Made by a program: the position numbers and the translations under genes. The notes beneath the pieces are model-generated. The model was not told where the DNA came from, ran no database searches, and was given only the letters and a program-made list of their open reading frames with translations. Shown piece after piece: positions 21,042 to 29,352 of a DNA stretch of 64,000 nt; position 1 is the first letter of the stretch, and each line of letters starts with the position of its first letter. Location: contig NZ_CP097267.1 of assembly GCF_028473605.1 (NCBI RefSeq), forward strand, positions 2,100,501-2,164,500, written 5' to 3'. The DNA comes from Acidovorax sp. NCPPB 3576 (GTDB lineage Bacteria; Pseudomonadota; Gammaproteobacteria; Burkholderiales; Burkholderiaceae_C).

Positions 21042-22565
21042 ATGACAACCAGAAAAATCTTCACCGCAGCGCTGGTGCTGCAAGGCGCCTTGGTGCCCGC
21101 GGCATTCGCCCAATCGGCCCTCACGCGCGACAACGGCGCCCTGGTGGGAGACAACCAGAATTCGCAGACCGCCGGTCCGAACGGCCCCACCTTGCTCCAG
21201 GACGTGCAGCTGATCCAGAAGCTGCAGCGCTTTGACCGCGAGCGCATTCCCGAGCGCGTCGTGCATGCCCGCGGCACCGGCGTGCGCGGCGAGTTCGTGG
21301 CGACGGAAGACCTGTCTTCGCTGACCCAGGCCAAGGTGTTCAGCGCCGGCGAACGCACCCCGGTGTTCGTGCGGTTCTCTTCCGTGGTGCACGGCAACCA
21401 CTCTCCTGAGACGCTGCGCGACCCGCGCGGCTTTGCCACCAAGTTCTACACGAGCCAGGGCAACTGGGATCTGGTCGGCAACAACTTCCCGACCTTCTTC
21501 ATCCGAGACGCCATCAAGTTTCCCGACATGGTGCATGCGTTCAAGCCGGACCCCCGCACCAACCTGGACGACGATTCCCGCCGCTTCGACTTCTTCTCGC
21601 ACGTGCCGGAAGCCACGCGCACGCTCACGCTGCTGTACTCGAACGAAGGCACGCCTGCGGGCTACCGGTTCATGGACGGCAACGGGGTGCATGCCTACAA
21701 GCTGGTCAACAGCCAGGGCGAGGTGCACTACGTCAAGTTCCACTGGAAGAGCCTGCAGGGCCTGAAGAACCTCGACCCCAAGCAGGTCGCCGCTGTCCAG
21801 GCCAAGGACTACAGCCACATGACCAACGACCTGGTCAACGCGATCAAGCAGGGCGATTTCCCCAAGTGGGACCTGTATGTGCAGGTGCTCAAGCCCGAAG
21901 ACCTTGCCAAGTTCGAGTTCAACGCGCTGGACGCCACCAAGATCTGGCCCGATGTGCCTGAACGCAAGATCGGCCAGATGGTGCTGAACAAGAACGTGGA
22001 CAACTTCTTCCAGGAAACCGAACAGGTCGCCATGGCGCCCGCCAACGTGGTGCCGGGCATCGAACCGTCGGAAGACCGCCTGCTGCAGGGCCGCGTGTTC
22101 TCGTATGCCGACACGCAGCTGTACCGGGTCGGCACCAACGGCCTGAGCCTGCCGGTGAACCGCCCCCGCGTCGGCGTGAACAACGGCAACCAGGACGGCA
22201 CGCTGAATTTCGGCCAGACCACCAGCGGCGTGAACTACGAGCCCAGCCGCCTGGAGCCACGCCCGCAGGTGTCTGCCGCGCGCTACAGCCAACTGCCGCT
22301 GTCCGGCACTACGCAGCAAGCCAAGATCGGCAAGGAGCAGAACTTCAAGCAAGCCGGTGATCTGTACCGCAGCTACGGCAAGAAGGACCGTGAGGACCTG
22401 ATCCAGAGCTTCGGCGAATCGCTGGCCGGCACCGATGCCGAGAGCAAGCACATCATCCTGTCGTTCCTGTACAAGGCCGATCCCGAGTACGGCACGGGCG
22501 TGGCCCGCGTGGCCAAGGGCGACCTGGCCCGCGTGAAGCAACTGGCCTCCGCGCTGCAAGACTGA
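21042..22565 (+). CDS. katB: Periplasmic monofunctional haem catalase (KatB-like)
   Basis: A 507-residue catalase with a signal peptide (residues 1-23, ending PAAFAQ), so it acts in the periplasm like Pseudomonas KatB. Active-site residues are present: H75 in ERVVHARG, N148 in VGNNFPTFFIRD, and the haem-ligand tyrosine in RVFSYADTQLYR. It breaks down hydrogen peroxide before it enters the cell. The ATG at 21042 gives the signal peptide directly and has GGAG before it. The ankyrin gene follows after 146 bp, the same pairing as katB-ankB of Pseudomonas aeruginosa. Confidence 0.93.
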   Translation: MTTRKIFTAALVLQGALVPAAFAQSALTRDNGALVGDNQNSQTAGPNGPTLLQDVQLIQKLQRFDRERIPERVVHARGTGVRGEFVATEDLSSLTQAKVFSAGERTPVFVRFSSVVHGNHSPETLRDPRGFATKFYTSQGNWDLVGNNFPTFFIRDAIKFPDMVHAFKPDPRTNLDDDSRRFDFFSHVPEATRTLTLLYSNEGTPAGYRFMDGNGVHAYKLVNSQGEVHYVKFHWKSLQGLKNLDPKQVAAVQAKDYSHMTNDLVNAIKQGDFPKWDLYVQVLKPEDLAKFEFNALDATKIWPDVPERKIGQMVLNKNVDNFFQETEQVAMAPANVVPGIEPSEDRLLQGRVFSYADTQLYRVGTNGLSLPVNRPRVGVNNGNQDGTLNFGQTTSGVNYEPSRLEPRPQVSAARYSQLPLSGTTQQAKIGKEQNFKQAGDLYRSYGKKDREDLIQSFGESLAGTDAESKHIILSFLYKADPEYGTGVARVAKGDLARVKQLASALQD

Positions 22566-22580
22566 CGCGGAGATGGCGAA

Positions 22581-22609
22581 GCGGGCGCGGCGCCGCGGGC
22601 GGCGCCCGC
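22581..22609. terminator. Strong GC hairpin between the catalase and ankyrin genes
   Basis: GCGGGCGC (22581-22588) and GCGCCCGC (22602-22609) form an 8-bp all-GC stem; inner bases can pair further. There is no T-run, so it may only attenuate transcription into the ankyrin gene, or protect the catalase mRNA end. Confidence 0.4.
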
Positions 22610-22711
22610 GCCTTGATAGAGCCGTTAGCGCAGTGACCAGCGGCGCATGCATGGCGCGTGTCGCTGGCGGCTGGCTCTCTGCGACCCGCACCCCCATTCA
22701 AGGAGATCGGC

Positions 22712-23353
22712 ATGTCCCTTTCCCATCGATCGCGCCCATGGGTGCTGGCGGCGCTGTGCATGAGCGCGGTGGTTGCCGCCACCGCGGCGCAGGCGGCCAC
22801 GACAGTGTCTGCGACGGCGGCCACCGTCCCGGCCCCGCCATCGCCTTCAGCGGCAGCTGAACCGGCGGCCTCTGCCGACCCGGCCCAGGTGCAGCGGCAA
22901 CTGCGCCGCTATTTCTTCGATGCGGCACGCGAGGGCCGGCGCGACATGCTGGGCGAGTTCATCGCGGCCCGCTACGACCTCAATGTCCGCGATGAAAAAG
23001 GCTACACCGCGCTCATCCTGGCGGCCTATCACGGTCACCGCGAGATGGTGGAGCAATTGCTGAAAGCCGGCGCCGACCCCTGCGTGCAGGACCTGCGCGG
23101 CAACACCGCCCTGATGGGCGCGATCTTCAAGGGCGAGGTGGCGATCGCGCGGCGCCTGGTACAGGCCGACTGCGCGCCGGACCAGCGCAACAACGCCGGC
23201 CAGACCGCCGCCATGTACGCCGCGCTGTTCCAGCGCACCGAACTGCTGCAGGCCCTGGCGGCCAAGGGCGCGGACCTGGGGGCCAAGGACGCGCAGGGCA
23301 ACGATGTGTCGCAGTTGCAGCGCGGGGAGTTCGCCCGTGCGCCTGCGCGGTGA
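22712..23353 (+). CDS. ankB: Periplasmic ankyrin-repeat protein (AnkB-like)
   Basis: A 213-residue protein with a signal peptide (about residues 1-29, ending AAQAA), a Pro/Ala spacer, and about four ankyrin repeats from residue 55 (YTALILAAYHGHREMVEQLLKAGADP, NTALMGAIFKGEVAIARRLV and QTAAMYAALFQRTELLQAL are the repeat cores). The start has AAGGAG before it. In P. aeruginosa the periplasmic AnkB is needed for full KatB activity; the same gene order suggests the same role. It may support or protect the catalase in the periplasm. Confidence 0.88.
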   Translation: MSLSHRSRPWVLAALCMSAVVAATAAQAATTVSATAATVPAPPSPSAAAEPAASADPAQVQRQLRRYFFDAAREGRRDMLGEFIAARYDLNVRDEKGYTALILAAYHGHREMVEQLLKAGADPCVQDLRGNTALMGAIFKGEVAIARRLVQADCAPDQRNNAGQTAAMYAALFQRTELLQALAAKGADLGAKDAQGNDVSQLQRGEFARAPAR

Positions 23354-23390
23354 CTGTGCGATCGGGGGGGCAAGGGTCATGGTCAAATCG

Positions 23391-23438
23391 CCTTCCACCG
23401 CAATAAAAACTAGGGCATAGTGCTATAAAAACAATAGC
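23391..23438 (-). repeat. 47-nt hairpin repeat, copy 3
   Basis: Minus strand: GCTATTGTTTTTATAGC, ACTAT, GCCCTAGTT, TTT, ATTGCGGTGGAAGG. It lies in the gap between the convergent ankB and hydrolase genes and ends 9 bases before the hydrolase stop. Confidence 0.85.
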
Positions 23439-23446
23439 ATTGGTTG

Positions 23447-24346
23447 TCAGCCGCCGCGTGGCACCACGCGAAAGCGCGTGGCGTTCTCTGCCAGCCATTG
23501 CTGAGCCAGCGCCGCAGCCGTGGGTGACGCATGTTCCTGATCGGGATGGAAGTCGCGGCGCAGGTAGCGCGCCAGCGCCGGCAGCGTGCGCCAGGCCACG
23601 CCATCGCGGCCCCAGAAAAACCGCAGCGCGCTCCACGCGGTGGACAGGCGCCACAGCGTGCCGTCGCGGTGCAGGTTGATCGCCGTCTGGCGCATGGCAT
23701 CGACCATGAAGACCAGGCCCACATACACGTACCAGCGCACCCGCCAGGCATTGCTGCCGCCCACGGCGCGGTAGAGATCGAAGGCGACGGCGCGGTGCTC
23801 GGTCTCCTCGGCCGCGTGCCAGCGCCACACGGTCTGCAGCGTGGCGTCGGCGCCTTCGAGCCAGGCCGCGTGGCGCAGCGTGCCGTCGGCCAGCAGGGCC
23901 GTGAAATGCTCGTAAGCGCAGGTGACTGCCAGGGCATGCAAGGGATTTTTGGTGCGCAGGTGCAGGCGGGCGATGCGTTTGCGCGCCCAGTGCTGCCAGC
24001 GGTTGGAGAGGCCCTGGCGCTCCAGCTCGGCGTTGTAGAGGCCATGGATGTGCCGGTGCGTCGCCTCTTGCCCGATAAAGCCGCGCAGCAGCGCCTGGAA
24101 CTGATGGGCCAGCGGCCCATGGGGGCTGCCCAGCAGCGGCGCGGCACCGCGCACGGAGTCGATGAAGAACTGCTCGCCCACCGGAAAGCTCATCGACAGC
24201 GCATTGAAGAACTGCGTGCGAAAGGCATCGCCGCCGTGCCAGTGGCGGGCAAAGCCTTGCTGCAGATCCACTTCGAGCTTGCGCACGGGCAGAGCGGTTG
24301 CGCCAGTGTGCGGCGCATCGGCGGTGGAGGAAGGTGTCACAGGCAT
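23447..24346 (-). CDS. Metal-dependent hydrolase (PF10118 family)
   Basis: A 299-residue protein of the predicted diiron/metal-dependent hydrolase family. It shows FIGQEATHRHIHGLYN (E...E-x-x-H type) and WHAAEETEHRAVAFDLY (E-x-x-E-x-x-H type), which together look like a carboxylate-bridged metal site in a helical bundle. No signal peptide. The reaction is not known for the family. A 22-bp operator-like sequence 52 bases upstream also occurs before the TetR gene at 30496, so that regulator may control it. Confidence 0.8.
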   Translation of the reverse strand: MPVTPSSTADAPHTGATALPVRKLEVDLQQGFARHWHGGDAFRTQFFNALSMSFPVGEQFFIDSVRGAAPLLGSPHGPLAHQFQALLRGFIGQEATHRHIHGLYNAELERQGLSNRWQHWARKRIARLHLRTKNPLHALAVTCAYEHFTALLADGTLRHAAWLEGADATLQTVWRWHAAEETEHRAVAFDLYRAVGGSNAWRVRWYVYVGLVFMVDAMRQTAINLHRDGTLWRLSTAWSALRFFWGRDGVAWRTLPALARYLRRDFHPDQEHASPTAAALAQQWLAENATRFRVVPRGG

Positions 24347-24397
24347 CGCGGCGGCTTTCCAAAAGACGACGGGGCGGCCCAGTTGCCGGGCCCCGGT

Positions 24398-24419
24398 TTC
24401 TGAGCATTATTCAGTTTTA
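24398..24419 (-). promoter_or_regulatory. 22-bp operator-like sequence shared with the TetR gene
   Basis: The 22 bases here are identical to 30430-30451. The core CTGAGCATTATTCAG is an imperfect dyad with CTGA/TCAG ends. On the minus strand it holds an AATAAT box that could be the -10 of the hydrolase gene 52 bases downstream. Confidence 0.6.
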
Positions 24420-24573
24420 CGCCTGCTGCGCTACTCGCCTAACGCTCAGGTTTTGAACGCTCGGCTTGTCGGCCTGCGGCCAGGTGGCTGGCCCCTGTGA
24501 ATGCTGCGTTTCCAGCATGACGCCATCGCGCTGTGTCGAGGTTTTCGGGCATGGTGCTCAGATTTGGGGCAAG

Positions 24574-24624
24574 GTCGCCATCGCCAAGATGGCGACGGGC
24601 TTCGAGAGGCACCCCATCGGGTGC
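24574..24624. other. Paired hairpins in a 369-bp gap
   Basis: GTCGCCATC (24574-24582) and GATGGCGAC (24588-24596) form a perfect 9-bp stem; 12 bases on, GCACCC-CATC-GGGTGC (24609-24624) forms a second. A short T-run (ATTTTCTT) follows near 24642. No convincing gene is seen between 24347 and 24715; the structures may be a terminator pair or a small RNA. Confidence 0.4.
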
Positions 24625-24715
24625 GATACGCTGCGCACGTTGACGCATTTTCTTCGCCGGGGCGTCTGCGGGGTGCCTCCCGCGCAGCAAGTCCGGCACC
24701 ATCCCGAGGCCACCG

Positions 24716-25138
24716 ATGAAGATCGAGATTCCCGAAGCCAAGAAGCTCGTGCACACGATGCGTTTCCCCGTGCGCTGGGGCGACATGGACGCCATGGGCC
24801 ATGTGAACAACACCGTGTATTTCCGCTATCTGGAGACGGCCCGCATCGACTGGCTGGTCGCGGCGGGCTGCAATCCCGACCCGCAGGGCCAGGGGCCGGT
24901 GATCGTGAATGCCTTTTGCAATTTCTACCAGCAGCTCGAATACCCGGCCGAAGTGCTGCTCAAGCTCTACGTGAGCGACCCGGGGCGTACCACGTTCGAG
25001 ACCTGGGGCACCATGGAGCGCGCCGACCAGCCGGGCGTGGTGTGCGCGGCCGGCGGTGCCACGACGATCTGGGTGGACTTTCCCCAGAAGAAAGCCGTGA
25101 ACCTGCCAGCGTGGGTGCGCGAACTGGTCAGCGGCTGA
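24716..25138 (+). CDS. Acyl-CoA thioesterase, hotdog (4HBT/YbgC) family
   Basis: A 140-residue single hotdog domain. RWGDMDAMGHVNNTVYFRYLE carries the catalytic aspartate and the GHVNN signature. It would hydrolyse acyl-CoA thioesters in the cytoplasm; chain preference is unknown. There is no clear Shine-Dalgarno sequence. It is convergent with garD, with 13 bases between stops. Confidence 0.88.
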   Translation: MKIEIPEAKKLVHTMRFPVRWGDMDAMGHVNNTVYFRYLETARIDWLVAAGCNPDPQGQGPVIVNAFCNFYQQLEYPAEVLLKLYVSDPGRTTFETWGTMERADQPGVVCAAGGATTIWVDFPQKKAVNLPAWVRELVSG

Positions 25139-25151
25139 GGGATGCCGCCGC

Positions 25152-26747
25152 TCAGGTCACCGGCGCTGGATTGAACAGCACCAGCGCGTTGTGCAGCTTC
25201 CAGTGCTCGGCCCAGGTCTTCTTGCGGCCGCTGGCCACCTCCAGCATCAGGTGGAACATCTCCCAGCCCACGTCTTCGATGCTGGCTTGCCCGTCCGCGA
25301 TGCGCCCGGCGTTGATGTCCATCAGGTCATGCCAGCGCCGCGCGAGGTCGCTGCGCGTGGCAACCTTGATCACCGGCACCTCGGCCAGCCCGTAGGGCGT
25401 GCCCCGCCCGGTGGTGAACACGTGCAGGTTCATGCCTGCCGCAAGCTGCAGCGTGCCGCAGATGAAGTCGCTGGCCGGTGTGGCGGCATAGAGCAACCCC
25501 TTTTGCGTGGCCTTGTCCCCGGGCGAGACCACGCCCGAGATCGGGGCGCTGCCCGATTTGACGATGGAGCCCATGGCCTTTTCCACGATGTTGGACAGGC
25601 CCCCCTTCTTGTTGCCCGGCGTCGTGTTGGCGCTGCGGTCCACCCGGCCCTTGTCCAGGTAGGCGTCGTACCAGGCCATCTCGCGGATCATGGCCTGGGC
25701 CACTTCCGGGGTGCTGGCGCGCGAGGTGAGCTGGTCGATGCCATCGCGCACTTCGGTCACTTCCGAGAACATGACGGTGGCGCCCGCGCGCACCAGCAGG
25801 TCGGTGCAAAAGCCCACGGCCGGGTTGGCGGTGACGCCGCTGAAGGCGTCGCTGCCACCGCACTGCACGCCGACCACCAGCTCGGCCGCGGGCACGGTCT
25901 CGCGGCGGCGGGCATTCAGGCGCTCCAGGTGCTTTTCCGCCTGGCGCATGACGGAGTCGATCATCGACATGAAACCCACATGGGCGTCGTCCTGCAGGCA
26001 GACCACGTCGAGCTTGGGCTCGGCACTGGTGCCCACGTCGGCCACGCTGCGTTCGTCCACCAGCGGGATGCTGCCCGGGGGCAGCAGGCGCTCGGGCTGG
26101 AGCTTCTCGCAGCCCAGGCTGACCACCATCACCTCTCCGCCGAAGTTGGGGTTCAGGCTGATGTTGCGCAGGGTGCGGATGGGGATGACAGCGTCCGGCG
26201 CGTCGATGGCGACGCCGCAGCCGTAGGTGTGCTCCAGCGCCACCACGTCGTCCACGTTGGGAAAACGCGGCAGCAGTTCGGCCTTGATGCGCGCGACGGC
26301 GAATTCGGTCACGCCGGCCACGCACTGCACGGTCTGGGTGATGGCCAGGATGTTGCGGGTGCCCACCGACCCGTCGGCATTGCGGTAGCCCTCGAAGGTG
26401 TAGCCGGTCAGCGCCGGCAAGGGCTCGGGGCGCACGGTGGCCAGGGGCAGGCCCTCCAGCGACAGGGCATCTGGCATGTGCAGCAGGCGCTCGTGCACCC
26501 AGCTGCCGGCCGGGATGGGCCGGATGGCGTAGCCGATGGGCACGTTGTAGCGGCGCACGGCGCCGCCCTGGGGGATGTCTTCCAGGGCGACCTTGTGGGC
26601 CTGGGGCACGCGGTCGATGAGCGCCAGGCCCGAGGCGAGGACCGTGCCGGCGGACAGGCCCCCGTCGTTGGCCACGATGGCCACGTTGTCGGCCGCGTGC
26701 ATCTTGATCGTCAGGGGCGGGCGGGTGGTTGAGTCGGTTTCGGTCAT
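25152..26747 (-). CDS. garD: Galactarate dehydratase (UxaA/GarD family)
   Basis: A 531-residue iron-dependent dehydratase that turns galactarate into 5-keto-4-deoxy-D-glucarate. It has an N-terminal SAF-type region (about 12-90), and the altronate/galactarate dehydratase core with [29 protein letters not shown] and [19 protein letters not shown]. coli GarD is of similar length (523). The ATG at 26747 is chosen because the 38 residues before it are unlike the family. It is the third gene of the LacI-controlled operon, 70 bp after the enolase-superfamily dehydratase. Confidence 0.92.
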   Translation of the reverse strand: MTETDSTTRPPLTIKMHAADNVAIVANDGGLSAGTVLASGLALIDRVPQAHKVALEDIPQGGAVRRYNVPIGYAIRPIPAGSWVHERLLHMPDALSLEGLPLATVRPEPLPALTGYTFEGYRNADGSVGTRNILAITQTVQCVAGVTEFAVARIKAELLPRFPNVDDVVALEHTYGCGVAIDAPDAVIPIRTLRNISLNPNFGGEVMVVSLGCEKLQPERLLPPGSIPLVDERSVADVGTSAEPKLDVVCLQDDAHVGFMSMIDSVMRQAEKHLERLNARRRETVPAAELVVGVQCGGSDAFSGVTANPAVGFCTDLLVRAGATVMFSEVTEVRDGIDQLTSRASTPEVAQAMIREMAWYDAYLDKGRVDRSANTTPGNKKGGLSNIVEKAMGSIVKSGSAPISGVVSPGDKATQKGLLYAATPASDFICGTLQLAAGMNLHVFTTGRGTPYGLAEVPVIKVATRSDLARRWHDLMDINAGRIADGQASIEDVGWEMFHLMLEVASGRKKTWAEHWKLHNALVLFNPAPVT

Positions 26748-26817
26748 GGGGTGGTTGTCGATCGTGGGGCGTTTTTTGAGGTGCGGCACAGCCGCTGCAT
26801 TTTCGATGGCGCCGGGA

Positions 26818-27993
26818 TCACGCGCGGGTGCCGAACTCCACCGTTTCGCGCGTCCAGCCACGGGCCTGCTCGCTCAGGCTCAGGCCGAGGCCCGGGCGCG
26901 TGGGCACCAGCATGCGGCCGTCGCTGATTTCCAGGCGCTCCTTGAACAGCGGCTCGAGCCAGTCGAAGTGCTCCACCCAGGGCTCGGTGGCATAGACCGC
27001 GCCCAGGTGCACGTGCAGCTCCATCGCGAAGTGCGGGCCCAGGCTCAGGCCCGCATGTTCTGCCTGTGCGGCGATCTTGAGGAACGGAGTGATGCCCCCG
27101 ACGCGCGGTGCATCGGGCATGAGGTAATCGGCCGCGCGGTGGCGGATCAGTTCGCCGTGCTCGGCCGCACTGGTGAGCATCTCGCCGGTGGCAATGGGCG
27201 TGTCGAACTGGGCGGCCAGCGCGGCGTGGCCTTCGAAGTCATAGGCGTCCAGCGGCTCTTCGATCCACACGAGGTCGAAGCGCTCGAAGACGCGGCACAT
27301 GCGCTGCGCGGTGGGGCGGTCCCACTGCTGGTTGGCATCGACCATGATGGGCATGGCGTCGCCCAGGTGCTTGCGCACGGCCTCGACGCGCTGGATGTCG
27401 AGCGCATGGTCGGGCTGGCCCACCTTGAGCTTGATGCCGCCGATGCCACGCTCGCGCGAGGCGCTGGCGTTGCGCAGCAACTGGTCCAGCGGCGTGTGCA
27501 GGAAGCCCCCCGAGGTGTTGTAGCAGCGCACCGAATCACGCTGCGAGCCCAGCAGCTTGGACAGCGACAGGCCGGCGCGGCGGGCCTTGAGGTCGTACAG
27601 CGCCACGTCGAACGCACCGATGGCCTGCACCGCCATGCCGCTGCGGCCCACCGAGGCCCCGGCCCAGCACAGCTTGGTCCACAGCCGGGAAATGTCGCTG
27701 GGGTCTTCGCCCAGCAGGGCCGGCGCGACTTCCTGAGCATGCGCGAACTGCCCGGGCCCGCCCGCCCGCTTGGAGTAGCTGAAGCCCAGGCCCCGGTGGC
27801 CGTCCTTCGTCTCGATCTCGGCGAACAGCATGGCGATCTCGGTCATGGGCTTTTGCCGCCCGGTCAGCACCTTGGCGTCGCTGATGGGGTTGGCCAGGGG
27901 CAGGTAGCACGACGAGACGCGGACCCAGGCGATGCTGTCGCTGGAGGAAGACGAAGACGACGAAGGGGAGGAAGAGGGCGCAGAAGCGGTCAT
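26818..27993 (-). CDS. L-talarate/galactarate dehydratase (enolase superfamily)
   Basis: A 391-residue mandelate-racemase-type enzyme. Catalytic residues: K188 and K190 (IKLKVG), metal ligands D219 (MVDAN), E245 (WIEEP) and E271 (ATGEM), D294, and H321 (GPHFAM). The set keeps a constant offset of 7 from the residues I recall for Salmonella TalrD/GalrD (K195/K197, D226, E252, E278, H328), which supports this subfamily. The N-terminus is an odd serine run (residues 7-18) absent from typical members. It lies between the Bug gene and garD, so two unrelated galactarate dehydratases share one operon. Confidence 0.88.
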   Translation of the reverse strand: MTASAPSSSPSSSSSSSSDSIAWVRVSSCYLPLANPISDAKVLTGRQKPMTEIAMLFAEIETKDGHRGLGFSYSKRAGGPGQFAHAQEVAPALLGEDPSDISRLWTKLCWAGASVGRSGMAVQAIGAFDVALYDLKARRAGLSLSKLLGSQRDSVRCYNTSGGFLHTPLDQLLRNASASRERGIGGIKLKVGQPDHALDIQRVEAVRKHLGDAMPIMVDANQQWDRPTAQRMCRVFERFDLVWIEEPLDAYDFEGHAALAAQFDTPIATGEMLTSAAEHGELIRHRAADYLMPDAPRVGGITPFLKIAAQAEHAGLSLGPHFAMELHVHLGAVYATEPWVEHFDWLEPLFKERLEISDGRMLVPTRPGLGLSLSEQARGWTRETVEFGTRA

Positions 27994-28060
27994 GGTGCGG
28001 TTCGTTCAAGCGAAACAGGGGCGGGCGCAGAAGGCCCGGCAAAAACCGGGCAAGGGCTGG

Positions 28061-29020
28061 TCAGTCGATCGAAATCTTTCCGGCTTCGATCACTTTCTTC
28101 CAGCGGGCGTATTCCTGCTGCTGGAAGGCGGCGAACTGCTCGGGCGTGTTGGTCACCATCTCGAAGCCGATCGACGTGAACTGCTCGCGCACCTTGGGGT
28201 CCTTGAGCGCCTCGACGAACGCGGCGTGGGCCTTTTCGCGCACGGCGGGTGGCAGCCCCTTGGGCGCGACGATGGCCTGCCAGGAGGCGACCTCGACATT
28301 GGGCACGCCCGCTTCGGCCAGCGTGGGCACATCGGGCAGCACGGGCGAGCGCTTGGCGCTGGTGATGGCCAGGGCGCGCATCTTGCCGGCCTTGATGTAT
28401 TGCGACACGGCGTTGATGTTCTGGAACGAGGCATCGACCTGCCCGCCGATCAGGTCGGTGTGCGCGGGCGCGCCGCCCTTGTAGGGAATGTGCACGCCCT
28501 GGGTGCCGGTCTGCTGCCAGAACAGCTCGGCGGTCAGGTGGTCGCTCGATCCGTTGCCGGCGGAGGCGAAGCTCATCTTGCCGGGGTTGGCTTTTTCATA
28601 GGCGATGACGTCGGCCACGGTCTTGTGCGGGGAATTGGCCGGCACCACCAGCACGTTGGGTGACTGCACCGCCACCGTGATCAGGTCGAAGCCATGCAGC
28701 GCGTCGTATTGCAGGCCCTTGAGCAGGTGCGGCACGATGACCAGTGGGCCCAAGGAGGTCACGAGGAAGGTGTAGCCATCGGGGGCGGCCCGCTGCACGA
28801 ACGTGGCACCGATCGTTCCCGTGGCGCCGGGCTTGTTGTCCACCAGAAAGGACTGCTTGAACTTCTCGGTGAGCCGGGGCCCCACGGCGCGTGCGACCTG
28901 GTCGGTCGAGCCACCGGGCGGGAAGGGCACCACCAGGGTGACGGGTTTTTCGGGCCAGGCCTGAGCCTGTGCGCCAAGGGCCAGGACGCCGAGGGAAATC
29001 GCTGCGAGAAATCGTTTCAT
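28061..29020 (-). CDS. Bug/TctC-family binding protein of the galactarate operon
   Basis: A 319-residue periplasmic binding protein with a signal peptide (residues 1-20, ending GAQAQA) and the family start WPEKPVTLVVPFPPGGSTDQVAR. As the first gene of an operon for sugar diacids, it probably binds galactarate, talarate or glucarate; this is inference from context. AAGGAG lies 7 bases before the ATG, and the promoter holds a LacI-type operator. No cognate membrane transporter genes are adjacent. Confidence 0.92.
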   Translation of the reverse strand: MKRFLAAISLGVLALGAQAQAWPEKPVTLVVPFPPGGSTDQVARAVGPRLTEKFKQSFLVDNKPGATGTIGATFVQRAAPDGYTFLVTSLGPLVIVPHLLKGLQYDALHGFDLITVAVQSPNVLVVPANSPHKTVADVIAYEKANPGKMSFASAGNGSSDHLTAELFWQQTGTQGVHIPYKGGAPAHTDLIGGQVDASFQNINAVSQYIKAGKMRALAITSAKRSPVLPDVPTLAEAGVPNVEVASWQAIVAPKGLPPAVREKAHAAFVEALKDPKVREQFTSIGFEMVTNTPEQFAAFQQQEYARWKKVIEAGKISID

Positions 29021-29038
29021 GCTTGTCTCCTTAGGAAA

Positions 29039-29054
29039 ATGTTAACGTTGTCAT
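29039..29054. promoter_or_regulatory. LacI-type operator O1 at the Bug/galactarate promoter
   Basis: ATGTTAACGTTGTCAT is a 16-bp dyad with 6 of 8 pairs matching around a central CG, the hallmark of LacI-family sites. On the minus strand the promoter TTCAAA (29067-29062)-17-TAACAT (29044-29039) has its -10 within the site, so binding should block transcription. Confidence 0.7.
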
Positions 29055-29144
29055 TTTTGTTTTTGAACGAACCAACATGAAGGGCGCCATGAAAATGCAT
29101 GGTTTTTATGGTTTTTCAGCAAATAGGCGAACCGATCATCTGAA

Positions 29145-29160
29145 ATGATATCGTTGTCAT
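29145..29160. promoter_or_regulatory. LacI-type operator O2, 106 bp from O1
   Basis: ATGATATCGTTGTCAT is a 16-bp dyad, again 6 of 8 pairs, sharing 13 of 16 bases with O1. Centre-to-centre distance is 106 bp, close to ten helical turns, which would suit looping. The rest of the 332-bp gap 29021-29352 shows no gene. Confidence 0.68.
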
Positions 29161-29352
29161 TTCGGATGATCAAGGGATGACGCTGGGGGTTTCCCCTGGT
29201 TCATGCCTGCCATCTTTGCGCGGGCTCGGCGCCGGAATGCGGTCCGCATGGCCCACTGGCTGTGGCATGCCGAGGCAGTCATTCAACCGGGCCACGGGGC
29301 GCGATGCGGTATGGTCCTCGTCTTTCGCCAGATCGATGTACTCCGAAACCCC

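Noticed and set aside
24439..24813. Minus-strand ORFs of 118-124 codons over the thioesterase start
   Set aside because: They overlap the 5' end of a clear hotdog thioesterase, look like unstructured Arg/Pro-rich sequence, and lack a ribosome binding site.
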